From contig JALIRH010000147.1 in the NCBI GenBank assembly GCA_023055505.1, forward strand, positions 614,691 to 678,690: 64,000 nucleotides of DNA, written 5' to 3'. This DNA comes from Callipepla californica brunnescens (lineage: Eukaryota > Chordata > Aves > Galliformes > Odontophoridae). The position numbers were made by a program, and so were the translations under genes. The notes under the pieces were generated by a model. The model was not told where the DNA came from, made no database searches, and saw only the letters and a list, made by a program, of their open reading frames with translations. Positions 37,666-51,312 of the stretch are shown here, piece by piece (positions within the stretch are counted from its first letter, which is position 1; every line of letters starts with the position of its first letter).

Positions 37666-37852
37666 ACATCATACAAATCATCCCATACATTAGCTGGGGT
37701 GGGAGGTGCAAGGAACAGCCAGCAAAGTGCTGAGTTCATTCCAATCAGAGGACCTGAAGATCGGGTAGCTACTATCAAACCGTTTGTGTTGCCAATTCCG
37801 ATGATATTTATGGGGCCCTGATGTTATGGTTCAGTGGGGAGTCACTATCAAG
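37666..37852. repeat. 187-bp spacer, copy 6
   Basis: Same sequence as copy 1 by eye. Confidence 0.9.
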
Positions 37853-39646
37853 TCCAAACCCAATCCAAACCCCAAACCTACTCCTATTCCTAAACCTTAT
37901 CTTAACCCTAAACCAAACCCAAACCCAAGGCCCTCCCCTTCTCTCAGCCTAACACTCAAACTAACCTAAACCCGAAACTAACCCTACATTTATCCTAATC
38001 TTATCCATATTCTAAGGCCTAACCCTACTCTGACCAGAAAGCTCATGTTGTCTAAAATCTACCCCTTACCTAAAACCTAAATCGACAAAAAAACCTAACC
38101 CGAAACCTCAACCTAACTCTTCTCCTAACTAGAACACCAGCACTTCACCTTACCCTAACTGGAAACCTAGGACTAAATCCTTACCTTGTCCAGAACCCTA
38201 TTCCTAACCCAAACCAGAATTCTAACCTCTACCCTAACCAAAACCCTTCCCCTAAACCTAAACCTAATGCTACCCTCAACCAAACCCTAGCCCTAAATCC
38301 TACCCTAAAACCAACACCATGTTTAAGCTCAAACCTCAAGCCTCAAAGAAAGCATCAGATTACCGCAGATCTCACCTAACACTAACCCCAATCCAATCCC
38401 TACTACTAACCCCAAACCCAATCCAAACACCAAAACTATTCCTATTCCTAAACCTAACACTAAGCCAGAACCAAACCCAAGGCCTACCCCTTCTCTCAGC
38501 CTGACACTCAAACTAACCTAGACCTGAACGCAACGCTAAATCAAATACTAAAACTCACCCTTAGCCAAGGCCCTTTTAGGACCCTTCCCCGGTCCTAAAA
38601 CTAAAGACAACCCTTCATCTACATCCCTAACCCTTACCCTAAACCTAAATCTACACCAAAACCTAACCCTAACCCTAACATGTCTTCTAACTGTAAAACT
38701 AACGCTTCACCTAACCCGAACTGAAACCCCAGGACTAAACCTTACCTAACACCTAGCTATATTCCTAACCCTATCCTGAAACCTAACGTTAACCCTAACC
38801 CTAAAAACAACTTGGAACCAAACCCTAACCCTAACCTAACCCTTATCAGAACCCTAAATCTAATCCTAACCGTTACCTCAATTGAACTCCAATTCTTCCT
38901 GAAATCTAAATGGGACCTTAAAACCAACCCCAGATTGAAGCCCAACCCTAAACCTAACACAAAGCATTAGATTACCACAGCCATCACCTAACTCTAACCC
39001 CAGCCTTAACGCTAATACTATCCCAAACACTATTCCAATTCCTAAACCCAACACAAACCCAAAAACACAAAGCCTACAATTCTCACAGCCTAACACTGAA
39101 AGGAAACCTAAATCTTACCCTAACTCTAAAACTAATCCCAAGCATGACCACAATTTAAACTCTAAATCTACCTTCAAACTAAAGCTGACCCTAACACCAA
39201 CCTCAAGTAAAAGCCCAACCCTAAGCCTAACACAAAGCATTAGATTACCACAACGCTCACCTAACTTCTAACCCCCACCCTAACACTAATACTAAAGCAA
39301 TCAGATTCCAAATACTAACCCAATTCCTATTCTGAAACCCAAAACTATTCCAAAAACAAACCCAAGGCCTAACCTTTCTCTCACCCTAACAATCAAAGAA
39401 AACCTATTCCTAAACCTAATCCTAAATCTAGTCCTAACCCTAACCCTCACCCTTAATCTAACCCCAACCCCCACCCAGAAGCTAACACTTAGCATTGTAC
39501 AATACCTAAACGTACCCCTAATCCTTATCACTAAACCTAAAAGGAACCTGAAACATAGTGCTAAATCCGAACCCTAACCCTGAAGACTAACGCTAACAAT
39601 GAACCAATTCCTATACCTTTTCCTTCCGCCAAATTGATTCCTAGCA

Positions 39647-41183
39647 CTAACCCTAACCCTACATTAATCCTATCCTAACCCTAACCCTAACCCTAGCCCT
39701 AAACTACATTAACCCTAACCCTAACCCTAACCCTAACCCTAACCCTAACCCTAGCCCTAACCTAACTCTAACCCTAACCCTAACCCTAAACCTAATGCTA
39801 ACCCTTACCCTACCCTAACCCTAACCCTACCATACCCTAACCCTAACCTACCCTAACACTAAACCTAACCCTAACCCTAAACCTAAACCTAAACCTAACC
39901 CTAACCCTAACCCTAATTCCTAACCCTTACCTTAACTGTATCACAATCCCTATCCTAATTCTTACCCTAACCCTAACCCTTACCTAACCCTAACCCTAAC
40001 CCTAACCCTAACCCTAACCCTAACTCTAACCTTAACCCTAACCCTAACCCTAACCTAACCCTAACCCTAATCCTAACCCTAACCCTAACTCTAATTCCTA
40101 ACCCTTACCTTAACTGTATCACAATCCCTATCCTAATTCTTACCCTAACCCTAACCCTTACCTAACCCTAACCCTAACCCTAAACCTAACCCTAACCCTA
40201 ACCCTAACCCTAACCTAACCCTAACCCTAACCCTAACCCTAACCCTAACCCTAACCCTAACCCTAACCCTAACCCTAACCTCAACCCTAACCCTAACTCT
40301 AACCTTAACCCTAAACCTAACAATAAATTTAACCCTAACCCTAACACTAACCCTAACCCTAATTTTACCCTAACCCTAAGCATACCCTAACCCTAACCCT
40401 AACCCTAACCCTAACCCTAACCCCAACCCTAACCTAACCTTAACCCTAACCCTAACCCTAACCCTACCCTAACCCTAACCCTAACCCTAACCCTAACCCT
40501 AACCCTAACCCTACCCTAACCCTAACCCTTACCCTAACCCTAACCCTAACCCTTACCCTAACCCTAGCCTAACCCAAACCCTAACCCTAACCCTACCCTA
40601 ACCCTAACCCTAACCCTAACCCTACCCCTAACCCTACTTTACCCTAACCCTAATCCTAACACTAACTCTAACTTTATTCCTTACCCTAACACTAATCCAA
40701 TCCCGAACCGTAACCCTAATCCTAGCCCTAACTCTAACTTTATTCGTAACCCTACCCCTAATCCAAACAATAACCCTTACCCTAATCAAACCCTATCCCT
40801 ATTCCTAACCCTTACCCTAACCGTATCACAATCCCTATCCTAACTCTTACCATAACCCAAACCCTAACCTAACCCTAACCCTAACCCTAACCCTATCCCT
40901 AACCCCTACCCTAACCCTAACCCTACCCTAACCTTAACTCTACCCTAACCGTATCCCTACCCTAACCCTAACCCTAATCCTAGCCCTTACTCTAACTTTA
41001 TTCCTAACCCTACCCCTGATCCAAACACTAACCCTAACCTTAATGTAACCCTAACCCTATTCCTAACCCTTACCCTAACTGTATCCCATTCCCTATCCTA
41101 ACTCTTACCATAACCCTAACCCTGATGCTAATGCTAACCCTAACCCTGAATCTAACCCTTACCCTAACCCTATCCCTTACCCA
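39647..41183 (-). repeat. Near-perfect telomeric core, unit 6 (1,537 bp)
   Basis: A-type core with the AATAAATTTAACCC segment near 40322. Confidence 0.92.
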
Positions 41184-41452
41184 GAAGCTAACACTTAGCG
41201 TTGTACAATACCTAACCGTACCCTAACCCTATCCCTAAACCTAAAAGGAACCCAAACTCTAACCCTAAATCTGTCCCTGAGCCTAACCTTCAACCTTACC
41301 CTAACCTTAACCCTAACCCTGTTCCATTCTCTAAACATATCTGTAAGCATTACCTTCATCCTAACTCGAACTCTACCCTAACCCTATCCCTTTGACCCCA
41401 ACACAAAGCCCAGATTGAGCCTGACCCTAACCTAGGTAGCATCAAGTGTATG

Positions 41453-42928
41453 TAGGGTGAATTTGAGTTTTAGGGTCAAAGTTAAATTGTTAGTTTTAGG
41501 GTTAGGGTGAAGGATTGCTTTAGTTCTAGTATTAGGGTGTTTGGGGTTAGGGTTAGGGTAAGGATTTTGGAGTGGATTAGGTTTAGGGTCAGGTTTGGGG
41601 GAGTTTTGGGGTTAGGGTTAGATTTAGGATTAGGGTTAGCAAAAAAGGTGTTTTAGTTTTAGTTTAGGTTAGTGCTAGGATTAGGTTGAGTGTTCTTGTG
41701 AAGTTTAGGTTTAGGGTTAGGTTTAGGTTTAGATTGAGGTTTAGGGTAAGGAGTAGGGTTCATTTGACTTTTAGGGTCAGAGTAGAGTTAAGTCGTGTTA
41801 GGGTTAAGGTTAAGAACAGGATTCAGATTCCAATTAGGTTTTGGGTTCCTACTAGGGATAGGCCTCAAATTAGTGTTAAGGTTAGGGTTAGGGTTAGGTA
41901 TAGGGAAAGGGTTAGTGTTAAGGCCAGGGCAAGTGTATGGTTTAGGGTAAAGATTGGATTTAGGGTTAGGTTTAGATGTAGGTTTGGTTTGATCGTTAGG
42001 GTGTGAGAAGGCACCGGCCTTGGATTTCATTTGGAGATTGGGTAAGGTTTAGGAATAGGAATAACATTGGTGTTTAAAAGATGATTAGTGTTAGTATTAG
42101 GGATAGGGTTACGGTTAGAGTTTAGTTAGGGTTGTTAGTTTTAGAGTGAGGGATAGGGGTATGGTTTGGTCTAGTACTTGGGTTAGGGTTTGGGATAGTC
42201 CTAGCATTAGTGTTAGGGTTAGGGTTCCGTTAGGGTTGTGGTAATCTGATGCTAGGTGTCGGGATTAGGGTTGTGCTTAAATGTGGGTTTGGTTTGAGGG
42301 TCAGAGTTAGGGTTAGGGTAGAGTTAGAATTAGGGTAAGAGTTAGGATTAGGTTTAGGATTAGGATAAAGATTAGGTTAGGATTAGTGTTGGCTTTAGGG
42401 TTGTGTCTGGGAGAAGGGTTAGTGTTAGGGATAGACTTAGGGTAAGAGTAAGTGTTAGGAATAGGCATAGGTTTTGGGAAAGTTTCAGAGTTTGGACTGG
42501 ATTTATGATTAGGGTTAGGGACAAAGATTTTTTGAGATTTGTGATTAGATTTAGGGAGAAAAGTAGGCTGACTTGTGGTCTTAGCAGTAGGTTTAGGTTT
42601 AGGTTTAGGTTTAGGATTCCATTTGTATTTATTGATCGAGGTTGGGTTAGTTGGAGTGTAAAGGTCAGAGTAGGGTTAGGCCTTGGGATAGGGTTAAGGT
42701 TTGGAATAGGATTAGGATTCAAATGATGTTACGGGTTGGTGTTAGGGTTAGGGAAAGGTTAGGATCAGGGTTGAGGTCAGGGTTAGGTATAGGAAAAGGG
42801 TTAGTGTTAGGGCTAGGGCAATTGGAAGGGTTAGGCTTAGGCTTAGATATTAGGGTTAGGTTTAGGCGGAGGTTTGGTTCGAGTGTCAGGGTGAGAGAAG
42901 GGGTAGGCCTGGGGTTTGGTTTTGGGTT
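41453..42928 (+). repeat. Degenerate TTAGGG block, unit 6
   Basis: 1,476 bp, with four GGTTTA hexamers. Confidence 0.9.
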
Positions 42929-43115
42929 ACATCATACAAATCATCCCATACATTAGCTGGGGTGGGAGGTGCAAGGAACAGCCAGCAAAGTGCTGAGTTC
43001 ATTCCAATCAGAGGACCTGAAGATCGGGTAGCTACTATCAAACCGTTTGTGTTGCCAATTCCGATGATATTTATGGGGCCCTGATGTTATGGTTCAGTGG
43101 GGAGTCACTATCAAG
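42929..43115. repeat. 187-bp spacer, copy 7
   Basis: Same sequence as copy 1 by eye. Confidence 0.9.
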
Positions 43116-44921
43116 TCCAAACCCAATCCAAACCCCAAACCTACTCCTATTCCTAAACCTTATCTTAACCCTAAACCAAACCCAAACCCAAGGCCCTCCC
43201 CTTCTCTCAGCCTAACACTCAAACTAACCTAAACCCGAAACTAACCCTACATTTATCCTAATCTTATCCATATTCTAAGGCCTAACCCTACTCTGACCAG
43301 AAAGCTCATGTTGTCTAAAATCTACCCCTTACCTAAAACCTAAATCGACAAAAAAACCTAACCCGAAACCTCAACCTAACTCTTCTCCTAACTAGAACAC
43401 CAGCACTTCACCTTACCCTAACTGGAAACCTAGGACTAAATCCTTACCTTGTCCAGAACCCTATTCCTAACCCAAACCAGAATTCGAACCTCTACCCTAA
43501 CCAAAACCCTTCCCCTAAACCTAAACCTAATGCTACCCTCAACCAAACCCTAGCCCTAAATCCTACCCTAAAACCAACACCACGTTTAAGCTCAAACCTC
43601 AAGCCTCAAAGAAAGCATCAGATTACCGCAGATCTCACCTAACACTAACCCCAATCCAATCCCTACTACTAACCCCAAACCCAATCCAAACACCAAAACT
43701 ATTCCTATTCCTAAACCTAACACTAAGCCAGAACCAAACCCAAGGCCTACCCCTTCTCTCAGCCTGACACTCAAACTAACCTAGACCTGAACGCAACGCT
43801 AAATCAAATACTAAAACTCACCCTTAGCCAAGGCCCTTTTAGGACCCTTCCCTGGTCCTAAAACTAAAGAGAACCCTACCCCTTCCACTAAACCTTCATC
43901 TACATCCCTAACCCTTACCCTAAACCTAAATCTACACCAAAACCTAACCCTAACCCTAACATGTCTTTTAACTGTAAAACTAACGCTTCACCTAACCCGA
44001 ACTGAAACCTCAGGACTAAACCTTACCTAACACCTAGCTATATTCCTAACCCTATCCTGAAACCTAACGTTAACCCTAACCCTAAAAACAACTTGGAACC
44101 AAACCCTAACCCTAACCTAACCCTTATCAGAACCCTAAATCTAATCCTAACCGTTACCTCAATTGAACTCCAATTCTTCCTGAAATCTAAATGGGACCTT
44201 AAAACCAACCCCAGATTGAAGCCCAACCCTAAACCTAACACAAAGCATTAGATTACCACAGCCATCACCTAACTCTAACCCCAGCCTTAACGCTAATACT
44301 ATCCCAAACACTATTCCAATTCCTAAACCCAACACAAACCCAAAAACACAAAGCCTACAATTCTCACAGCCTAACACTGAAAGGAAACCTAAATCTTACC
44401 CTAACTCTAAAACTAATCCAAAGCATGACCACAATTTAAACTCTAAATCTACCTTCAAACTAAAGCTGACCCTAACACCAACCTCAAGCCAAACCCTAAG
44501 CCTAACACAAAGCATTAGATTACCACAACGCTCACCTAACTTCTAACCCCCACCCTAACACTAATACTAAAGCAATCAGATTCCAAATACTAACCCAATT
44601 CCTATTCTGAAACCCAAAACTATTCCAAAAACAAACCCAAGGCCTAACCTTTCTCTCACCCTAACAATCAAAGAAAACCTATTCCTAAACCTAATCCTAA
44701 ATCTAGTCCTAACCCTAACCCTCACCCTTAATCTAACCCCAACCCCCACCCAGAAGCTAACACTTAGCATTGTACAATACCTAAACGTACCCCTAATCCT
44801 TATCACTAAACCTAAAAGGAACCTGAAACATAGTGCTAAATCCGAACCCTAACCCTGAAGACTAACGCTAACAATGAACCAATTCCTATACCTTTTCCTT
44901 CCTCCAAATTGATTCCTAGCA

Positions 44922-45774
44922 CTAACCCTAACCCTACATTAACCCTAACCCTAACCCTAACCCTAGCCCTAACCTAACTCTAACCCTAACCCTAACCCTA
45001 AACCTAATGCTAACCCTTACCCTACCCTAACCCTAACCCTACCATACCCTAACCCTAACATACTCTAACCCTAACCCTAACCCTAACCCTAACCCTAACC
45101 CTAACCCTAACCCTAACCCTAACCCTAACCCTTACCCTAACCCTAGCCTAACCCAAACTCTAACCCTAACCCTACCCTAACCCTAACCCTAACCCTAACC
45201 CTACCCCTAACCCTACTTTACCCTAACCCTAATCCTAACACTAACTCTAACTTTACTCCTTACCCTAACACTAATCCAATCCCGAACCCTAACCCTAATC
45301 CTAGCCCTAACTCTAACTTTATTCGTAACCCTACCCCTAATCCAAACAATAACCCTTACCCTAATCAAACCCTATCCCTATTCCTAACCCTTACCCTAAC
45401 CGTATCACAATCACTATCCTAACTCTTACCATAACCCAAACCCTAACCTAACCCTAACCCTAACCCTAACCCTAACCCTTACCCTAACCCTAACCCTTAC
45501 CCTAACCCTAACCCTACCCTAACCTTAACTCTACCCTAACCGTATCCCTACCCTAACCCTAACCCTAATCCTAGCCCTTACTCTAACTTTATTCCTAACC
45601 CTACCCCTGATCCAAACACTAACCCTAACCTTAATGTAACCCTAACCCTATTCCTAACCCTTACCCTAACTGTATCCCATTCCCTATCCTAACTCTTACC
45701 ATAACCCTAACCCTGATGCTAATGCTAACCCTAACCCTGAATCTAACCCTTACCCTAACCCTATCCCTTACCCA
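44922..45774 (-). repeat. Near-perfect telomeric core, unit 7 (853 bp)
   Basis: Shortest core in the window. It shares its left end with A cores (CCTAATGCTAACCCTTACCC near 45003) but lacks the middle ~680 bp. Confidence 0.92.
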
Positions 45775-46043
45775 GAAGCTAACACTTAGCGTTGTACAAT
45801 ACCTAACCGTACCCTAACCCTATCCCTAAACCTAAAAGGAACCCAAACTCTAACCCTAAATCTGTCCCTGAGCCTAACCTTCAACCTTACCCTAACCTTA
45901 ACCCTAACCCTGTTCCATTCTCTAAACATATCTGTAAGCATTACCTTCATCCTAACTCGAACTCTACCCTAACCCTATCCCTTTGACCCCAACACAAAAC
46001 CCAGATTGAGCCTGACCCTAACCTAGGTAGCATCAAGTGTATG

Positions 46044-47525
46044 TAGGGTGAATTTGAGTTTTAGGGTCAAAGTTAAATTGTTAGTTTTAGGGTTAGGGTG
46101 AAGGATTGCTTTAGTTCTAGTATTAGGGTGTTTGGGGTTAGGGTTAGGGTAAGGATTTGGGGGTGGATTAGGTTTAGGGTCAGGTTTGGGGGAGTTTTGG
46201 GGTTAGGGTTAGATTTAGGATTAGGGTTAGCAAAAAAGTTGTTTTAGTTTTAGTTTAGGTTAGTGCTAGGATTAGGTTGAGTGTTCTTGTGAAGTTTAGG
46301 TTTAGGGTTAGGTTTAGGTTTAGATTGAGGTTTAGGGTAAGGAGTAGGGTTCATTTGACTTTTAGGGTCAGAGTAGAGTTAAGTCGTGTTAGGGTTAAGG
46401 TTAAGAACAGGATTCAGATTCCAATTAGGTTTTGGGTTCCTACTAGGGATAGGCCTCAAATTAGTGTTAAGGTTAGGGTTAGGGTTAGGTATAGGGAAAG
46501 GGTTAGTGTTAAGGCCAGGGCAAGTGTATGGTTTAGGGTAAAGATTGGATTTAGGGTTAGGTTTAGATGTAGGTTTGGTTTGATCGTTAGGGTGTGAGAA
46601 GGCACCGGCCTTGGATTTCATTTGGAGATTGGGTAAGGTTTAGGAATAGGAATAACATTGGTGTTTAAAAGATGATTAGTGTTAGTATTAGGGAGAGGGT
46701 TACGGTTAGAGTTTAGTTAGGGTTGTTAGTTTTAGAGTGAGGGATAGGGGTATGGTTTGGTCTAGTACTTGGGTTAGGGTTTGGGATAGTCCTAGCATTA
46801 GTGTTAGGGTTAGGGTTCCGTTAGGGTTGTGGTAATCTGATGCTAGGTGTCGGGATTAGGGTTGTGCTTAAATGTGGGTTTGGTTTGAGGGTCAGAGTTA
46901 GGGTTAGGGTAGAGTTAGAATTAGGGTAAGAGTTAGGATTAGGTTTAGGATTAGGATAAAGATTAGGTTAGGATTAGTGTTGGCTTTAGGGTTGTGTCTG
47001 GGAGAAGGGTTAGTGTTAGGGATAGACTTAGGGTAAGAGTAAGTGTTAGGAATAGGCATAGGTTTTGGGAAAGTTTCAGAGTTTGGACTGGATTTATGAT
47101 TAGGGTTAGGGACAAAGATTTTTTGAGATTTGTGATTAGATTTAGGGAGAAAAGTAGGCTGACTTGTGGTGTTAGCAGTAGGTTTAGGTTTAGGTTTAGG
47201 TTTAGGTTTAGGATTCCATTTGTATTTATTGATCGAGGTTGGGTTAGTTGGAGTGTAAAGGTCAGAGTAGGGTTAGGCCTTGGGATAGGGTTAAGGTTTG
47301 GAATAGGATTAGGATTCAAATGATGTTACGGGTTGGTGTTAGGGTTAGGGAAAGGTTAGGATCAGGGTTGAGGTCAGGGTTAGGTATAGTAAAAGGGTTA
47401 GTGTTAGGGCTAGGGCAATTGGAAGGGTTAGGCTTAGGCTTAGATATTAGGGTTAGGTTTAGGCGGAGGTTTGGTTCGAGTGTCAGGGTGAGAGAAGGGG
47501 TAGGCCTGGGGTTTGGTTTTGGGTT
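46044..47525 (+). repeat. Degenerate TTAGGG block, unit 7
   Basis: 1,482 bp, 6 bp longer than in A and B units through one extra GGTTTA. GGGAGAGGG near 46691 is typical of C units. Confidence 0.9.
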
Positions 47526-47712
47526 ACATCATACAAATCATCCCATACATTAGCTGGGGTGGGAGGTGCAAGGAACAGCCAGCAAAGTGCTGAGTTCATT
47601 CCAATCAGAGGACCTGAAGATCGGGTAGCTACTATCAAACCGTTTGTGTTGCCAATTCCGATGATATTTATGGGGCCCTGATGTTATGGTTCAGTGGGGA
47701 GTCACTATCAAG
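47526..47712. repeat. 187-bp spacer, copy 8
   Basis: Same sequence as copy 1 by eye. Confidence 0.9.
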
Positions 47713-49506
47713 TCCAAACCCAATCCAAACCCCAAACCTACTCCTATTCCTAAACCTTATCTTAACCCTAAACCAAACCCAAACCCAAGGCCCTCCCCTT
47801 CTCTCAGCCTAACACTCAAACTAACCTAAACCCGAAACTAACCCTACATTTATCCTAATCTTATCCATATTCTAAGGCCTAACCCTACTCTGACCAGAAA
47901 GCTCATGTTGTCTAAAATCTACCCCTTACCTAAAACCTAAATCGACAAAAAAACCTAACCCGAAACCTCAACCTAACTCTTCTCCTAACTAGAACACCAG
48001 CACTTCACCTTACCCTAACTGGAAACCTAGGACTAAATCCTTACCTTGTCCAGAACCCTATTCCTAACCCAAACCAGAATTCGAACCTCTACCCTAACCA
48101 AAACCCTTCCCCTAAACCTAAACCTAATGCTACCCTCAACCAAACCCTAGCCCTAAATCCTACCCTAAAACCAACACCACGTTTAAGCTCAAACCTCAAG
48201 CCTCAAAGAAAGCATCAGATTACCGCAGATCTCACCTAACACTAACCCCAATCCAATCCCTACTACTAACCCCAAACCCAATCCAAACACCAAAACTATT
48301 CCTATTCCTAAACCTAACACTAAGCCAGAACCAAACCCAAGGCCTACCCCTTCTCTCAGCCTGACACTCAAACTAACCTAGACCTGAACGCAACGCTAAA
48401 TCAAATACTAAAACTCACCCTTAGCCAAGGCCCTTTTAGGACCCTTCCCCGGTCCTAAAACTAAAGACAACCCTTCATCTACATCCCTAACCCTTACCCT
48501 AAACCTAAATCTACACCAAAACCTAACCCTAACCCTAACATGTCTTCTAACTGTAAAACTAACGCTTCACCTAACCCGAACTGAAACCCCAGGACTAAAC
48601 CTTACCTAACACCTAGCTATATTCCTAACCCTATCCTGAAACCTAACGTTAACCCTAACCCTAAAAACAACTTGGAACCAAACCCTAACCCTAACCTAAC
48701 CCTTATCAGAACCCTAAATCTAATCCTAACCGTTACCTCAATTGAACTCCAATTCTTCCTGAAATCTAAATGGGACCTTAAAACCAACCCCAGATTGAAG
48801 CCCAACCCTAAACCTAACACAAAGCATTAGATTACCACAGCCATCACCTAACTCTAACCCCAGCCTTAACGCTAATACTATCCCAAACACTATTCCAATT
48901 CCTAAACCCAACACAAACCCAAAAACACAAAGCCTACAATTCTCACAGCCTAACACTGAAAGGAAACCTAAATCTTACCCTAACTCTAAAACTAATCCCA
49001 AGCATGACCACAATTTAAACTCTAAATCTACCTTCAAACTAAAGCTGACCCTAACACCAACCTCAAGTAAAAGCCCAACCCTAAGCCTAACACAAAGCAT
49101 TAGATTACCACAACGCTCACCTAACTTCTAACCCCCACCCTAACACTAATACTAAAGCAATCAGATTCCAAATACTAACCCAATTCCTATTCTGAAACCC
49201 AAAACTATTCCAAAAACAAACCCAAGGCCTAACCTTTCTCTCACCCTAACAATCAAAGAAAACCTATTCCTAAACCTAATCCTAAATCTAGTCCTAACCC
49301 TAACCCTCACCCTTAATCTAACCCCAACCCCCACCCAGAAGCTAACACTTAGCATTGTACAATACCTAAACGTACCCCTAATCCTTATCACTAAACCTAA
49401 AAGGAACCTGAAACATAGTGCTAAATCCGAACCCTAACCCTGAAGACTAACGCTAACAATGAACCAATTCCTATACCTTTTCCTTCCGCCAAATTGATTC
49501 CTAGCA

Positions 49507-51043
49507 CTAACCCTAACCCTACATTAATCCTATCCTAACCCTAACCCTAACCCTAGCCCTAAACTACATTAACCCTAACCCTAACCCTAACCCTAACCCT
49601 AACCCTAACCCTAGCCCTAACCTAACTCTAACCCTAACCCTAACCCTAAACCTAATGCTAACCCTTACCCTACCCTAACCCTAACCCTACCATACCCTAA
49701 CCCTAACCTACCCTAACACTAAACCTAACCCTAACCCTAAACCTAAACCTAAACCTAACCCTAACCCTAACCCTAATTCCTAACCCTTACCTTAACTGTA
49801 TCACAATCCCTATCCTAATTCTTACCCTAACCCTAACCCTTACCTAACCCTAACCCTAACCCTAACCCTAACCCTAACCCTAACTCTAACCTTAACCCTA
49901 ACCCTAACCCTAACCTAACCCTAACCCTAATCCTAACCCTAACCCTAACTCTAATTCCTAACCCTTACCTTAACTGTATCACAATCCCTATCCTAATTCT
50001 TACCCTAACCCTAACCCTTACCTAACCCTAACCCTAACCCTAAACCTAACCCTAACCCTAACCCTAACCCTAACCTAACCCTAACCCTAACCCTAACCCT
50101 AACCCTAACCCTAACCCTAACCCTAACCCTAACCCTAACCTCAACCCTAACCCTAACTCTAACCTTAACCCTAAACCTAACAATAAATTTAACCCTAACC
50201 CTAACACTAACCCTAACCCTAATTTTACCCTAACCCTAAGCATACCCTAACCCTAACCCTAACCCTAACCCTAACCCTAACCCCAACCCTAACCTAACCT
50301 TAACCCTAACCCTAACCCTAACCCTACCCTAACCCTAACCCTAACCCTAACCCTAACCCTAACCCTAACCCTACCCTAACCCTAACCCTTACCCTAACCC
50401 TAACCCTAACCCTTACCCTAACCCTAGCCTAACCCAAACCCTAACCCTAACCCTACCCTAACCCTAACCCTAACCCTAACCCTACCCCTAACCCTACTTT
50501 ACCCTAACCCTAATCCTAACACTAACTCTAACTTTATTCCTTACCCTAACACTAATCCAATCCCGAACCGTAACCCTAATCCTAGCCCTAACTCTAACTT
50601 TATTCGTAACCCTACCCCTAATCCAAACAATAACCCTTACCCTAATCAAACCCTATCCCTATTCCTAACCCTTACCCTAACCGTATCACAATCCCTATCC
50701 TAACTCTTACCATAACCCAAACCCTAACCTAACCCTAACCCTAACCCTAACCCTATCCCTAACCCCTACCCTAACCCTAACCCTACCCTAACCTTAACTC
50801 TACCCTAACCGTATCCCTACCCTAACCCTAACCCTAATCCTAGCCCTTACTCTAACTTTATTCCTAACCCTACCCCTGATCCAAACACTAACCCTAACCT
50901 TAATGTAACCCTAACCCTATTCCTAACCCTTACCCTAACTGTATCCCATTCCCTATCCTAACTCTTACCATAACCCTAACCCTGATGCTAATGCTAACCC
51001 TAACCCTGAATCTAACCCTTACCCTAACCCTATCCCTTACCCA
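49507..51043 (-). repeat. Near-perfect telomeric core, unit 8 (1,537 bp)
   Basis: Same length and layout as the unit 6 core, offset 9,860. Confidence 0.92.
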
Positions 51044-51312
51044 GAAGCTAACACTTAGCGTTGTACAATACCTAACCGTACCCTAACCCTATCCCTAAAC
51101 CTAAAAGGAACCCAAACTCTAACCCTAAATCTGTCCCTGAGCCTAACCTTCAACCTTACCCTAACCTTAACCCTAACCCTGTTCCATTCTCTAAACATAT
51201 CTGTAAGCATTACCTTCATCCTAACTCGAACTCTACCCTAACCCTATCCCTTTGACCCCAACACAAAGCCCAGATTGAGCCTGACCCTAACCTAGGTAGC
51301 ATCAAGTGTATG

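Larger units (their letters stand above)
37666..42928. repeat. Telomere-like unit 6, subtype A (5,263 bp)
   Basis: Spacer 37666-37852, flank 37853-39646 (1,794 bp, 18-bp deletion, AAAGACAACCC near 38603), core 39647-41183 (1,537 bp), switch 41431, G-rich block 41453-42928. CACAAAGCCCAG near 41402 is shared only with unit 8. Confidence 0.92.
42929..47525. repeat. Telomere-like unit 7, subtype C (4,597 bp)
   Basis: Spacer 42929-43115, flank 43116-44921 (1,806 bp), core 44922-45774 (853 bp), switch 46022, G-rich block 46044-47525. C marks: CTCAAGCCAAACCC near 44483 (6 bp shorter than CTCAAGTAAAAGCCCAACCC), no CAAA insertion, ATGTCTTTTAACTG near 43960, short core, GATTTGGGGGTGG near 46153, and five GGTTTA hexamers. 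Confidence 0.92.
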